64,000 nt of DNA from Pseudisothecium myosuroides. Lineage: Eukaryota; Streptophyta; Bryopsida; Hypnales; Lembophyllaceae. The notes beneath the pieces were generated by a model. The model made no database searches. It was given only the letters and a program-made list of their open reading frames with translations, and was not told the origin of the DNA. This document shows, one piece after another, positions 9,995 to 25,724 of this stretch. The stretch covers positions 50,125,724 to 50,189,723 of the forward strand of contig OX637287.1 in NCBI GenBank assembly GCA_951799445.1, written 5' to 3'. The translations under genes and the position numbers were made by a program. Each line of letters starts with the position of its first letter. Position 1 is the first letter of the stretch.

Positions 9995-10510
9995 CTAGCA
10001 GCGAGTCTCACCTGCACCGTCCTTAGAGAACTCAAGACCAATTTCCGAGCCCATTCCAGTTTCTGCTGAAAACGCAGTGGAATCTACGGAAGCTATACGG
10101 AAGCTCTCGAAAGGACGCTCTGGTTGCTCGGCCATCCCGACTTCTCGCACTGTTGTGGAGGTCTCTGTGGGCTGGGACGTAGGAACAAAGTCAAACCCCT
10201 CCGACTCGTGTGCGGGCAAATTGAGCCCCGCCAAGGAGCCGTATAATTTGCGAGCTGCAATGTCGTACGCTAGTGCCGCTTCCTTCGCAGTGGAGAAGCT
10301 GCCCAGCCACAAGCGCGCTCTCTTCTTGGGCTCACGAATTTCCGCCACCCACTTGCCCCAAGTTTGCTGGCGCACCCCGCGATACTCACAAGCTTCGCCC
10401 TTGCCTTTCATTGAGCCCTTATTCCATCGCTGCCCGGGTTTGTGAGGCGATTTCTCAATGTCACCAGAGGTAAGACTCAGCTTGCTTTTCCCCCTAATTT
10501 GCAAATGCAT
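9995..10510 (-). CDS. AP2/ERF transcription factor, DREB type
   Basis: 171 residues from the first ATG of the frame at 10510; the longer ORF starts with a TTG right after an in-frame stop. A single AP2 domain occupies about residues 42-98: [19 protein letters not shown], then [20 protein letters not shown] and [15 protein letters not shown]. The Val and Glu of WVAEIREP are the residues that distinguish DREB (A-2-like) from ERF proteins, so binding to DRE/CRT-type promoter elements (core CCGAC) is expected. A basic KGKGEA stretch precedes the domain, as in DREB2 proteins. The C-terminal 70 residues are acidic/Ser-rich and could activate transcription. The gene is intronless, common in this family. 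Likely a nuclear stress-response regulator; the specific stimulus cannot be read from the sequence. Confidence 0.9.
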   Translation of the reverse strand: MHLQIRGKSKLSLTSGDIEKSPHKPGQRWNKGSMKGKGEACEYRGVRQQTWGKWVAEIREPKKRARLWLGSFSTAKEAALAYDIAARKLYGSLAGLNLPAHESEGFDFVPTSQPTETSTTVREVGMAEQPERPFESFRIASVDSTAFSAETGMGSEIGLEFSKDGAGETRC

Positions 10511-13500
10511 GCCAATCAGCCTCGTAGTCTGTTTCACGATCACTATCGTTCCAAACTGAGCTCCGGCCAAACCCTGTATTCAATTCACTCTCGCAAAACA
10601 AGCAACAAGACGCGACCAGTATCCAAAAGATTATGCTTAATCGCAGGGCAAACACACCCACAATTCCGAAATCCAAAAAATCGAGCACCAATATGAAAGC
10701 GAGCACCGAATGAGGTGAGCAGAATTGACAGGAATTAGATCGCTCTTTCCGTCATGCAAGCCGGACAGACGCACACACAGAAATCCTGACGCCGCATCGA
10801 TCACAATTTGTGCACTGCAAATGACAACCGACTAACTGAGTGCTCTAATCGACCGATGATTCTACTGTAGTGTTCCGTCCGACTTTGTTACCAATTTCTG
10901 AAGCCGATGCTCATCGATTCCGTATTCTGTGTTGGTAGCACGTCACCTGTAGAAGCGGCGAACTCACGTCGCCATTGCCGGAAGGAAGAACGGGTGAGCA
11001 CCAGTGTTTTTTTTTCCAATTTTAAGGGAATCTGGATGTGGGCTCCGGGTGAAAAGTAAGTGACTGAGGTTAGGCACTCTCAATTTTTTTTGGTACAAAA
11101 TTTGGCTCCAAGTCAGGAATTAGTGTGAGTTGTATGGCTTCAGAACAAAAACCAAAAAACATCGTTGGCAATTTCAGCTCTTGAACTAAACCAAAATAGG
11201 TAGAGCCGAATTTGTTTTTCCACAAGTAGGTGTAACAATCTCTCTCTTTTTCTTTTGTTTTCTTTGAAATAAATGGATTCCATTGCAAAATGAGAAAAAA
11301 ACCCATTCAAGCCATGGGGGGTGGACAAAGAAGAAGACAAGACAAGCAAATAAGAACTAAGAGAATTGAAGTAGGGGAGGCCCCAAATGATTGTATCCCC
11401 AATTCTAGAAGCATTATAGTGGTTATAGTCTGTACCCATATCTCCAACTTTGGTATATTTCAGGTGATTGCGGATGAAAAGTTGTTGAATCAACATCTAC
11501 ACAAGTGACGACAGGGTGGCAAACTCCAGTAGTCATTGTCGAGGTAGTGGTTGTGAGGGTGTGATCCAAGATCTACCTCTGACTTTTTAGACTTTTTTAC
11601 CTCCAAATTTTTCTAAACGCTTGGTGCAAAAGATAATTTTTTGGTGCTTTTAGTCTTTTTATCGCCTAAAAAAAACATTGGTGAGCACTGAGCACACCAC
11701 CTCTCTGTTTAACAAGCGAAGCAGATCCATCCCACCCGCTTGGAATTCTGTTCGCCCACCCAATGTTATAGTAAAGTCACCCATAGTCGATCACTTAAGC
11801 AATTCCACACATGTTCTGGAGCAGTGTAAGGCAATATAAATTTTTTGCCATATAGAAAGATAGAAACCATGGGGATTGCAAATTTTTTGGTAATTTTATG
11901 CCTTGAATTGAAATTACTATGAATTTTGGAAGCCAAAAGTTGATCTGAACCCATATCCAATGTCTAGAGTCTTCCAATTCCGATCTTTCAAGAACTGCTT
12001 TCCCACTCATTACTTCCTACTTTAGTCTTGTGTCATGACTTTATCAGTCCCGACCTTGAAAAGGAAAAAAAACATTTCAAACTTTGGTTGGAAATATGTT
12101 TCAGCCTTGGTTGGAAATGGTTGCACCCTACAGGTTGGATATGTGTCCTAGTCAGGAATGGGTGGTTCAACCATAACCCCTAAGCATTCCGACGTCCAGA
12201 AAGTGGGCGACAAAGAAAGTTGGAGAGCTGCAAACGACAAAGAAATAAAAAATTTCATTCATCCATTTTTCTCACAGTTCCCCAACAAGTTTGGCATACA
12301 CTACCGGTGACAATGGTAGTTTTCTTTTGAGTAAATAGAAGTGAAAATTGTTTGTAGTGAGATGTGTATGGATTGGGTGGAAATTTGTAAGTGCCCTAAT
12401 TGAAGTGCAAAAATAAGTTGCATCAAGCAGATAATGACAATGGGGCGGTAGGCAAAGGGATAGTTATTTCTCACTTCTTTGCTCATTATAAAAATGAGGG
12501 CATTTGATTTTCAAAATTTGACAGTCAGGGATAATGTGCTGCATGATCCACCATCACAGCGCCACCGTGTCTTTCATATTTTAATATTTTATAGTATTTC
12601 TTGTCGACATTTGCCATTTTTGGCACGTTTTTCAAATAACGGTATATTCCCAACCTGGCAAGTATACAAGCTAGTCTACTTAGTGAAAAATGAAACTTCA
12701 TTTTTTCCTTTCCAAAGACATGTTGATTGCAAGCTCCCTAATATGACATACCGTCCATTAGCAGCAATGAATTTTTTGTTGTTCCCTTCATCAACTGACA
12801 CTCTTAGCACTGCACTTTTCCATATTTTTTGAAGAATGCCACTGTGAGTTCTAACATGATTTGTTATGAACAAACTACTTGCCCATGAAGGTCAACACAA
12901 CAATTTTTCTGGTCAAACTTCTTGATCTTCACATGAAAATGGTTTTGTGGAATTTCAATTTATATTCCAAGTATTTGGATGCCCAAACTCAAGATCCTAT
13001 ATATAGTTATTCTTCCATCTTGTGGAACAATTTGCAAACATGCTTCTCCAAAATTTTTGTAGTTTTGTGACCGCATACCACTTCTCCAATCAATCTAATC
13101 GCTCTAGGATTAAACATTTCGTATTTTTTTTATATAATCAAAAGAACCTAATTAATAATAGAGGTTATCCCTTCATATTTACCATGCATAATGCTAGCTA
13201 TGTGCCTAAATATTGTAGCTACAAGCCTAACGGTTCTCCGCTATAGGCCTAAATCCTACTCGCTCCACTACTTACGATTTAGATGCTAAAATATTGTAAT
13301 GTATAAGACTCTATAAGAACCCCATATTTTATGTGACGTTTTATAATTTTTACAAATGGATTTTAGGTAACGTCAAATACAACATCTAGATGTTTTTATA
13401 TTAACACTAATGTCCAATGAAAACAAGGGAGAAATTAATTGGATAGTAAAAAATAGGCGTTAAAATTATCTCAAATTGGGCTAAAAATTGATTTTTTGGA

Positions 13501-13799
13501 AGTAGGGAAAAATGGATATGGAAAGATCTCCTTAGGGTATAGTTAGATTTCAACTAAGGCATCCAAAAACAATTGATTATCAATGGTAGGATCAATTGGA
13601 GACTTCATATGCCTAATACACAACCAAAAAAGTATCTAAAGTTAATAATTCACTACATGTGAACTAATCAAATATGGTACCTTCAAAATCACCACCATAC
13701 GTTTAGGGCAATTACTATCTATCACCAAAAAAATATTTGATGGCAAAGTAAAGGATTGATTGACATTCAATGAAAACAATTGGTTGAAAGGTTGTTTTT
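10511..13799. other. Long AT-rich intergenic region
   Basis: It includes the DREB upstream region (to about 11000) and then AT-rich DNA. ORFs on both strands (for example 11140-11496 minus, 12479-12832 plus) are low-complexity and lack domains. No repeat structure was recognised. Confidence 0.4.
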
Positions 13800-15325
13800 A
13801 TAATGAAATCCATTGTCCGTCATGAATCCTCAAAGCGTATGGAATAATTTGAAGATGAGAGTTTGACCGCTCATTGTCAAAATATAAAAACTGTGTTCAT
13901 AGTAGAATTTCAGACATTCATTTTGGCATAGTAGAATAATTTTTCTTAGACACTTTGAACTAAGAAAAGTTGATAAGTCAAGATAACTTTCATCTTCAAA
14001 AATCCCAACTTGGGATTTGAAGCCTCTAAGCAAAAATTATGGGAAAAATTCAGAGAGGATGTTTGAAAATGTCAAAAAAAATGTCCCTTCAAACTCTCTC
14101 TAGAATTTGTTTATAAGTTTTGACTAGAGGCTCTAAATCTCAAACGGATTTTTGGAGATGAAAGTTAGATCGATTTTCCACATTAATTTCTGCAATCCCA
14201 AAGTCCTAGAGGGGACTCTTGGAATTTCTAATCTAATTACGCTTGTGTGATCTCAATTTTTGACTTGATTTTTGAAACTTAAAAAAAATAGGATTCAAAT
14301 TAGTTTTTCAGAAATATAATTTTTATTTCATTCAAGGCTTGGGAGCAAAAGTTACACCACTTTAAGTTCCAAAAGCAATTGGAGGGAAAGTTCAAAAGAA
14401 TCACAAAAACAGTAATTTTTTACTTTTTACTTTTTTTCCTCTAAGATTATATTTTTGTTTACATTTGCAGCTTTCTTTTTTATTTTATTTGGGCTAGTGA
14501 TGAAAAAGTCATGAACAATCTTGTTTTTCGGGCATTACGAGCATCTTCTTAAAAAAATAATTTGTAAAATTCGGTTTTGAATGTAATTTTTACAATTTTT
14601 CAAAATGAACTATTAGACAAGGTTAATTTTTCTTGCTAGAACAATCTCATTGTTGAAGTTATTGTGTTTCTATTCTACCCTAGAGCTCTTAACGGTTTAG
14701 TTTTTCCTTCAATTTTGAACCTATTTTTACTTAATAGTTTTTTAATGAGTGAAAATTAAGTGTTTTCTTTTGTTGAATTTGTTATCCTAGATTTTCAACT
14801 CAATTCTTCAAAAGAAAAAATAGGAAATCAAATCATGAGTGCAAAAATTTTTAATTAAAAAGATTTAAAGACAAAAAATCTAGTCAAATAAGTTGTAAAA
14901 AACTTGTTTTTTCACTTTAAATGCAAATATCTTGCAATTTAAATGGTCAAAGTTTCAAATTTTTCTTTTATGCATTCTTATACTACTTAAAACTGATATC
15001 CTATAGTTGGATATTCAAAAAATAAATAAAAATTTAATGTTTTTTGCTCTTTGCTATAGAAATGGCAGTTTTGAGTGGTTTTTGATGGAAAAAAGGGCTT
15101 GGGACTTTGGAAGTTAACTTAGTTCAGTATTTTTTGGAAAAAGGTTGTTTTACTATACCTAAATGAGGTCTAAAATTCTACTTCAAACATAATTCTTGCT
15201 TTTGACTTAAATATGAGCGGTTGAGCTCCTACTAATTTTAATTTACATATCCTACATGGATCATTTTACCTCCTATCCATGCCACTTTGTATAAAGAGTT
15301 TGTCTTCACATTATTTGAAGTGCTA
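13800..15325. mobile_element. Long palindromic (foldback) element, copy 1, with nested insertion
   Basis: The left part (about 13860-14180) and right part (about 15120-15310) are imperfect inverted copies. TTCATTTTGGCATAGTAGAA on the left pairs with CTACTATACCTAAATGAGG-type sequence on the right. The arms are separated by a TTAA-flanked element (14183-15117). Related palindromes occur at 15848-17052 and 28780-29255. No coding capacity; probably a non-autonomous DNA element. Confidence 0.6.
14183..15117 (+). mobile_element. TTAA-flanked non-autonomous element A
   Basis: 935 bp bounded by TTAA (14183-14186 and 15114-15117), with a right end GGGACTTTGGAAG|TTAA that mirrors the left ends of its relatives. 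The interior resembles the elements at 21837-22731 and 59361-60265 (shared GGGAGCAAAAGTTA, TTTTTCGGGCA, GATCCTATAG-type blocks). TTAA target duplication is typical of piggyBac-like transposons. No transposase frame. Confidence 0.6.
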
Positions 15326-15847
15326 TTGAAGCTTGTAGTAAAAGAAAGTTCATCCAATTTATTTGCCATATAAGAAGAAAATGAGCTAGTTCATATAAGA
15401 TGAGGAAAAAATTAACCGGTTCAAATTTACCACTAAAAGAAAATGACCACCTTTATTAGATGGAAAAAGGCAAGAACCAAACGAAATCAAGGCTTGGCTG
15501 GACATACTCTTCATTAGCCAACTTGTGGCCTAAATTTTCTAAATATATCTCGAATGCTAGATCGAATTACAACATTCATCACATTCAGTAGTCTTCAGGG
15601 AGGCTACCTTTTCCTCTCAAAAGTTTTCATCCAAGAAATTGATCCTCACATCATTAATGTAAGCTTCAGTACCGAGATAGTGGCTGTACATTATGGTATG
15701 CTCCATTTTCTTTTGTTAATTCTAGGACCAGACATACAAATCAACAAATATTTATAAAGAAAGATTGTTTGCCAAAAATCCAAAGAATCCAATCAATAAT
15801 ACACTAATGCAATCTAATCATTTACCATCAATAATTTATTTTAGGTT
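15326..15847. other. AT-rich spacer between two palindromic elements
   Basis: No gene, repeat or regulatory signal was recognised. Confidence 0.4.
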
Positions 15848-17052
15848 TTAGAGTGAGAAGACAACTTTTTATATACACATGGGGTGGTAAGAGGTAGAAC
15901 AATCCATGTGGAATAAGAAAATTAGAATTTGTAATTTCTCAACCACTCATAGTTAAGTCAAAAGTAGGAATTGTGTTTAAAGTAAAATTTTAGACTTCAT
16001 TTAGGTATAGTAGAATAACTTTTGTCAAAAAACTTAGAACTAAATAAAATTGGTAAATGAAGATAAATTTCATCTTTAAAAATTTGTTTGATATTTCAAA
16101 CCTTCAATCAGAAGTTACGAACAAAATTCAAAGCATATGTTTAAAAATGTAAAAAAAAAGTCCATTCCAACCCCTCAGTCTCTGAAATTTGTCCATAACT
16201 TTTTATTGAAGATCTAAAATTCCTAATGGATTTTTGGAGATGAAACTTATCTTCATTAAACAATTTTTTTCAATTCAAAGTTTTTGAGAGAAGTTATCTT
16301 ACTTTGTCAAAATGAGGTCTGAAATTTTACTTTAACCCCTTAAAGACAATTGTCCGTTGAACGGACAATTGAAAATCTGGGCAGGTTCCTATGAAGTCAA
16401 TTTTGGTCGGATGTTCACGAAATATTGACACAAGGTGCAGATATATATCCGCATAGTGAAAATCTAATTTTTTTTCCGATCGGGTGCTCGGATCAAAAGT
16501 TATGCTGCCCTGAATTTTTCTAGCAGCTCCGGCAGCCTAGGAATCTTTTGAGAATCTTTTGCAAAAAAGCTCATTAACTTTTGAAATCTGGCATGTATGT
16601 AACTTACATGATATAAGATGCAAATATTAAAAAAAATAAGAATACATAGTGTAAAAATCTCACTCTAGGAGGAGTTAAAGTCTGCTGGCCTTGTCGGGCA
16701 AGGCTGAAAAAAAACTTTTTCTTCTAACTTCAAATGTTATAATCTTTCAATCCGTGCGGTCAAAGTTTCTGAAATTTTTTCCACACATTCCTATAGTAGT
16801 CTAGTACAAATTTGAATGGTTGAATTTTGAAAAAAAACTTTTTTTTTCATTTTTTTCTCACTGCCCTAAAAATGGCAGATTTTCACAATTTTTGCCTGAA
16901 ATATGCCTCCGGGCTTTAGGGGTTAAACGCAGTTCCTACTTTTGACTTAATTATGAGTGGTTGAGGCTTCTACTCATTCTAATTTACATATCCCACATGG
17001 GTTGTTTTACCTCCTCCCCCAAATGTATATATTTAGCTTCTCTTCTCACTTA
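15848..17052. mobile_element. Long palindromic element, copy 2, with nested TTAA element
   Basis: Arms of roughly 400 bases: GAGTGAGAAGA and CAACCACTCATAGTTAAGTC on the left match the reverse complement of GACTTAATTATGAGTGGTTG and TCTTCTCACT on the right. This is the best preserved of three copies. A 595-bp TTAA element interrupts the right arm. Confidence 0.65.
16332..16926 (+). mobile_element. TTAA-flanked non-autonomous element B
   Basis: Begins TTAACCCCTTAAAG and ends CTTTAGGGGTTAA, perfect TTAA duplication with inverted termini. The left terminus is followed by a short perfect palindrome (CAATTGTCCGTTGAACGGACAATTG region, 16348-16372). Removing the element and one TTAA restores the right arm of the palindromic element, as judged from the two other copies. 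The interior is GC-richer and differs from element A. Confidence 0.75.
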
Positions 17053-18976
<1,924 letters not shown>

Positions 18977-19345
18977 AGTTTAGGGCTCTGGCAATCTTGC
19001 AGTGTACGAAATTTATCGGGGAACCTGTACATATTTGTTAGGCTCTTGGAAACGGTAAGTAATTCGACTGCGTACGTGAACTTTTCTGGGAGGGTTCCGT
19101 TTTTTAAAGACATGTTAATTTCATTTGTTTCAGTTATGGCCAAGTTCCCCTCCATCTTGCAGAAACCCATGCCATGGTCCACATGAGCCAATTGGAGTCT
19201 TGACGTGAAACTCTGACCGAACTCGGAAACAGTGCGCATTTGTCTACTAAATTCTACGCGGTACATTTATGTTGGGTTCTCCGAAATGGTTCAGCTTCGT
19301 GTGGATTTCAGGGGGAGTCAGATTTTGAGACATGGTAATCTAAGA

Positions 19346-20178
19346 CATGTATATTTCTGAAGTACCAATTCAATACAACACTACTGCGGAGTTTGTATTA
19401 GTGATTGCAGTTCAATTTAACCTTAAAACACTGACAAGGAGAAGGATGAGATTTTACCACTCTGAACGGTCTCCTTTACTTCTCGCTCTATAACGCACTG
19501 GTATTTCATTTTCATAGATTAAATAGGGCGAGAGCAAGCTCTCAAGTCGAGGAACACATCCAAAACAGATCCTGCAGTCCATTTCGTCATTCTGCAACTG
19601 TTCGTTTCAACTTCGATCCAAAATAGACGGACTTCACGAACAAGGCTACTTCCCGCCACAGGAGGATGCGGATCTGAGGCCTTATCCCATCACAAAACAT
19701 CTTATTGGTTATGAGAAATTCAGTGTAAACTCCTCCTTCAGAGATGAAGAAACAGGGAAGACTACCGCTCCAGCTGTTGAAAAATACACGAAGTACCCAA
19801 ACACCTGGAGTCTTTAAAGGCAGACCCGACCTTCTGAAAACTAAACGCAACACACTCGCACTCTCATACAAACCGAAACGTAGCTAATTGCATTAAGTCC
19901 CTATCCGATTGTCGAAGAGTACAAAACGTGGTTTCAGATCAAAGCATCATAACTGAGAGATGAAGTTATCTCCTAAATCGGAAAATAGGGACATTTAATC
20001 TATAAACAACCTGTAGTAAAAACGGAGGTTACCTTTAACAGAGTACCATGTATAGGATGAGCATCACAGAAACCCGAAACGCTACAACACGTCGCAAAGG
20101 AGTTGATAAAAGTGCCTGAAGAAGGTGGTGTTCAAGAACACCATTAGAAAAAACAAGGTCAAAAGCCAGGCACACACT
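19346..20178. other. Intergenic, 3' side of histone H4
   Basis: No gene seen. A minus-strand ORF at 19587-19871 lacks any domain. The H4 3' UTR must lie at its right end. Confidence 0.4.
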
Positions 20179-20673
<495 letters not shown>

Positions 20674-20766
20674 CTACGGTTCGGGCTCGATAGTTTCAGC
20701 GAATTTGTAGATTTTCGATGTGGGTTTGCAATGTCGGGAATTGAAAGATCTGTGGCTGAAAAGAAT

Positions 20767-21836
20767 TGACCTCTGTCACGGGTTTAGGTAGAGAGATCCA
20801 TAACCGTTCATTTCAGCTTGTGCATAGATAGAGCTAAATTTTCAATTAGGGGTTATTTTATACTTGTATAAAAAAGAAAATCATAAATTTTCAAGAAATA
20901 ATAAATAATTTGGAGAGTTCCTCAAATTTAAAGGAGTTTAATAATTTATAATAAAAGCTTAAAACTATGATCCATGGATTGTATCAACATAGTTAACCAA
21001 AATTTATGGTTGCTACCCAACTTTCATTTTTGTATTCAAAACTAAGATTGCTATTATAGTCAAACAAAAATCATAAGAAAAATAGCAAGAATTTGGCTAG
21101 TGTTGAAAAATTTACTATTTGGAAAAAATATTGTTGTTCTCATTATTAGATTTTTATGCATTTTTTCATAAATCAATAGACACCACAATTTTGACAAAAA
21201 AAATACAAATGCTAAAGATAAAAATTATATTTTTGATGAATTGTTGAAGTTATATCTTCAAAAGTCATTTGAAGAGAATCTTAAAATAAATTTATAATTT
21301 TGGTTGTACAAAATACTTTTGGATTTTCTTGCTTCATATTATCTTCTTTGATGCAAACTTCAAAAAAATTATAGAACTTATATTCTATAATATATTTGCA
21401 TTTTGTCAAAAAACCTTGGGCTTTTAGTTAGGGATTAAATCTTCTTTTGTACCAATCAATATTTATCAAAAACAAATTGGAAAAAATTAATCAATTCAAT
21501 TTTTCAGAATGAATTGCGTAATCAATTTGAAGATTAGGGAATTTTATACAAACTTGATTTGGTATAAGTTTGAAATGTAAATTTCCAATTATAATCATTT
21601 TTAAATTTTTTGAATTAAATGTTTATTGAAATAATTCTTTGTAAGCCAATTTTTGACCTATAAATTTATTTATTGATGTTAAATATATTATTATTATTAT
21701 TTCTTGAAGTATAGAATACTTATACAAATACTAGAAAACAGATATAAATTCTAAAAATACATGAACTTTGATTGGAAAATTTCAAAATGAAGAAATAGAT
21801 GACTCGACCTTGATGAACCAATTGGACTATCCAAGC
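20767..21836. other. AT-rich intergenic sequence
   Basis: Very AT-rich with frequent A/T runs. No gene or clear repeat boundary was recognised. Confidence 0.4.
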
Positions 21837-22731
21837 TTAACCTCTAAAAAATCAGACATTTAAATTTTGAACAACAAATGAAAGTAAATATTTATTATGA
21901 ACACTAATCTTTTTGAAACTTTTTAGAAGATAGAAAAACTTGTTTGTTTTTTAGTATTTTTTTTTCAATTAGTGTTGGAAGCAATAGTTATACCACAATG
22001 AGCCCAAATTTCAACTTGGTGGGCAGTAAAAGAAATCCACAAAACTTGAAATTAAAATTAATTTTTTTGTTTCTCATATATTGTACTTTTGTCTACGAGA
22101 ATAGCTCGAGGAGAATAGCTTTTATTCATCCCATTTGGATTTGTGATGTTAAAGTTATGGAGCATCTTATTGTGTGGGCAATTAGAATACCTTAAAAATT
22201 AAAGTATAGGATTTGTTTTTGAGCTCAATATTCACATTTTTTCAAAACAAAAAGTTCTACTAGGTTAACTTTGATTGTCAAAACAATCTCACCATTGGAA
22301 TTAGCATGTTCTAATTCCTTCTTAAAGCTATTAATTTTTTTGCTTTATCTTGTATTTACTTCTACTTAACAATTTCTTAAACAAGAAAAATCATGTTTTT
22401 TTTTTTTATTACCTAGGCCCCAAACTCAATTTTTCATGGTACAATTTTCTTAATTCAAAATATATAGTGCAAATTTTTGAAGTTTATAGGGTTCAAAGTC
22501 CCATAAACTAATTTGCTTCCGAGTCAAAGAATTATGTTTTCTTCACTTAGAACAAGTTTATCTTGCGATTTATGTGGTCAAAGTTTTTGAAAAAAAATTC
22601 TACGCATTTTCATAAAAGACTATTGCAAGATCCTATAGTTAGGCCATTTTTGATTTTTTGCTCTTTGCACTAAAAATGACACTTTTGAATGTTTTTTGAT
22701 GGTAGAAAAGCCTTGGGACTTTAGGAGTTAA
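21837..22731 (+). mobile_element. TTAA-flanked non-autonomous element C
   Basis: Starts TTAACCTCTAAAAAATC (21837) and ends CCTTGGGACTTTAGGAGTTAA (22728-22731), 895 bp. Interior blocks match elements A and D in the same order, including CAATTAGTGTTGGAAGCAAT, ACTTCTACTTAACAATTT and GCAAGATCCTATAGTTA. No transposase frame. Confidence 0.65.
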
Positions 22732-23235
22732 CACCAAAATATTTTAGCCCATCGTAGACTTGTACTACTAACTAGTAATCTAAGGATTATGTTTTATAAT
22801 TTTGTTTGAATTCTCATTAAATTTTTGTTCTAAGTTGCATTTTAGATACACTCCACAATTTTGGAAATTTGAACTACTCTTGGTCCTTAATTTTTTGAAA
22901 GCAAGGACATACTTTGTAGTCATTTATTGTTGAGTTTTATGCTTGTTCATTTGTTGTTAAAACAATCCATTTGTTGTCAAAATTTTGCTTTGTTTCAAGG
23001 CATCAAATCATACAACAAGAAAATCCAGATGAACTCGAAGTGTAAATGAAATGTTTGTATAAGGTAGACGCACCCACTCCTGCCCCTATACCCCCATTCC
23101 ATCACCATGTTCCAGTGGTGCACATTTTCTTTCTAGAATGTAATCTATTGGTACATGATAACGGACTGCGGTACAGGGACTGGAACGGGTCCTTCCACCT
23201 TAAATCGTTAGTTTTCACCGTCCCTAGTACCGGGT
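22732..23235. other. Intergenic spacer
   Basis: No gene seen. Base composition becomes more GC-rich toward the repeat at 23236. Confidence 0.4.
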
Positions 23236-23525
23236 AGTGTAGCGGCCGTCTGTAACTCAAGTGAGGGCAGGAAGATGTGGAAGTGGCGCTCCAAGGCCGG
23301 GCCTGCGCAGACATGTCGAAGGTCTTGCCCACTCCAAACATGGAGTCGCCGGTTTGATTCCGCCGAAGGGCAAAATTGTTCCGGTATTAGAGCGGAAGAC
23401 ACCGCGTGAGGCGAGCAATTGAGCAGCATTACTTCCCGCTCTGTGTAGTGGAGGGATCACGGGCTTGAATAATCTGCGCAGATCACCCTTCTTGACACGC
23501 TCCCACTCACCATCTTCCCTTTTGG
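23236..23525 (+). repeat. Dispersed GC-rich ~290-bp repeat, copy 1
   Basis: Similar along its whole length to 51231-51518. Shared blocks include GACGTGTTGAGGGCTTGCCC-type sequence, GTTAGAACGGAAGGCACCGC-type sequence, TCTGCGCAGATCACCCT and CTCCCACTCACCATCTTCCC. No tRNA-like promoter boxes or coding potential were recognised. Confidence 0.75.
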
Positions 23526-23539
23526 TGCAACTTCTCATT

Positions 23540-25290
23540 CTTCATTGTTTTGAGGGTTCCATACCATAATGGTGTTTGTGTGTCACTGAATGGATCTTCT
23601 GACGTTCTTCGCAAACATCAAAGCTTAGCAGCAACTATTGAGGATCTCGATTATCATTCAGTTTCCTCTGAAATCGCAATTTGATCCATTACCGAGGGTT
23701 TAAGGTACGAGCGAATGAACTTGTGTAGGGTTGGGGGACACTCAACAATCCATAAACTTCACATTGGTAATATTGTTTTGAGGGTTCCTTCCATAATGGT
23801 GTTTGTGTATATCACAGAATGGATCTTCTGACGTTCTTCGCAAACATCAAAGCTTAGCAGCAACTATTGAGGATCTCGATTATCATTCAGTTTCCTCTGA
23901 AATCGCAATTTGATCCATTACCGAGGGTTTAAGGGACGAGCGAATGAACTTGTGTAGGGTTGGAGGACACTCAACGATCCGTGAACTTCGCATTGGTAAT
24001 ATTGTTTTGAGGGTTCCTTCCATAATGGTGTTTGTGTATATCACAGAATGGATCTTTTGACGTTGTTCGCAATCATAAAAAAACTTAGCAGCAACTGCTG
24101 AGGATCTCGATTATCATTCAGTTTCCTCTGAAATTGCAATTTGATCCAGAACCGAGGGTTTAGTGGACGAGCAAATGAACTTGTGTAGGGTTGGAGGACA
24201 CTCAACGATCCGTGAACTTCGCATCGTTAATTGTTTTGAGGGTTCCTTCGATAATGGTGTTTGTGTGTCACAGAATGGATTTCCTGACGTTGTTTGCGAA
24301 CATAAAACAGCTTAGCAGCAACTAGCTACTGAGGATCTAGATTATCATTCAGTTTCCTCTGAAATCGCAATTTGATCCAGAACCGAGGGTTTAGTGACTA
24401 GCAAATAAACTTATGTAGGATTTCTGGGACACTCCATGATGGTGTTTGTGTGTCACAGAATGGATCTTCTGACGTTGCTCGCAAACATAAAAAAGCTTAG
24501 CAGCAATCTAGATTATCATTCAGTTTCCTTTGAAATCGCAATTTGATCCATAACCGAGGGTTTAGTGGACGAGCAAATAAACTTAATTGTGTAGGATTTT
24601 TGGGACACTCCATAATGGTGTTTGTGTGTCACAGAATCGATCTTCTGACGTTGCTCGCAAACATAAAAAAGCTTAGCAGCAACTACTGAGGATCTCGATT
24701 ATCATTCAGTTTCTTCTGAAATCGCAATTTGATCCATAACCGAGGGTTTAGTGGACGAGCAAATAAACTTGTGTAGGATTTTTGGGACACTCCATAATGG
24801 TGTTTGTGTGTCTTAGAATGGATCCTCTGACGTTGTTCGCAAACATAAAAAGCTTATCAGCAATTACTGAGGATCTCGACTATGATTTAATTTCGTCTGA
24901 AATTGCAATTCGATCCAGAACCAAGGGTTTAGTGAACGAGCAAATGAACTTATGTGGGGTTGGGGGACACTCAACTATCCGTGTGTAGCAGATTTTGGAG
25001 AAGATGGATGTGTAGGATCGATTGTCATCTCGTTTTCTCTGGAATCTTCTCCTAAACGAGGGTTTAGTGGACTGAGTGGTAGGGACTTTGCGAATGAACT
25101 TGGGTTGGATTTTTGGGACACTCCATGATCCGTGTGTAGCAGATTTTGGAGTAGATGGATGCAGAGGATCGATTATCTCTGGAATCCTCTTCTAAACGAG
25201 GGTTTAATGGGCTGAGAATGAACTTGCTTAGGTTTTGGGGACGATCCGTGAGTAGCAGATTTCGGAGACGGTGGCCGCGTGGAGGTGATT
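23540..25290 (+). repeat. Satellite-like tandem array, ~230- then ~180-bp units
   Basis: At least seven full units beginning near 23544, 23773, 24001, 24231, 24433, 24611 and 24792, then shorter derived units to about 25290. Every unit holds TAATGGTGTTTGTGTGTCAC, AGCTTAGCAGCAA, GATTATCATTCAGTTTCCTC and an ACCGAGGGTTTA block. A related piece lies inverted at 31854-32098. Confidence 0.85.
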
Positions 25291-25724
25291 GGTTGAACTC
25301 CTCTGTAAGAAACAAGCAGAAGCAGCTCCGTTACAAGAGGCCTGGCCCTGTAGTACTGACTCATTTTTGAGGAAGGCTCTTCTTAATTAAACTTCGTCAT
25401 ATTCACTGTAAACTTCCTCTTAGTGGCTGTGAATGTAGTATTCTATCAAGTCTTCGGTCAAGAGCGAAAAAATTGGTATTTCAAATTAACTTAAAGGTCC
25501 TCTTTCTCTCTGAAAGCCTGGATTAGCGGAAGTGACGAGCTCGAAGCAACTTGCGTTCATCTTCTTGTCGACTTTTACGATCCTATGACAATATAATCCT
25601 ACAACTACTGATTAGAATTATCCTTAAAACTCAAACTATTTCAGATTCGTGCAACTCATAGCGTTTCAACATCAGTCTGCTGGTGGCTAAGTGAACGACT
25701 TGATTGTTGTTGGGGTTCAGATTC

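Noticed and set aside
11140..11496. Minus-strand ORF of 118 codons
   Set aside because: Low-complexity, AT-rich, no domain, no promoter or splice context.
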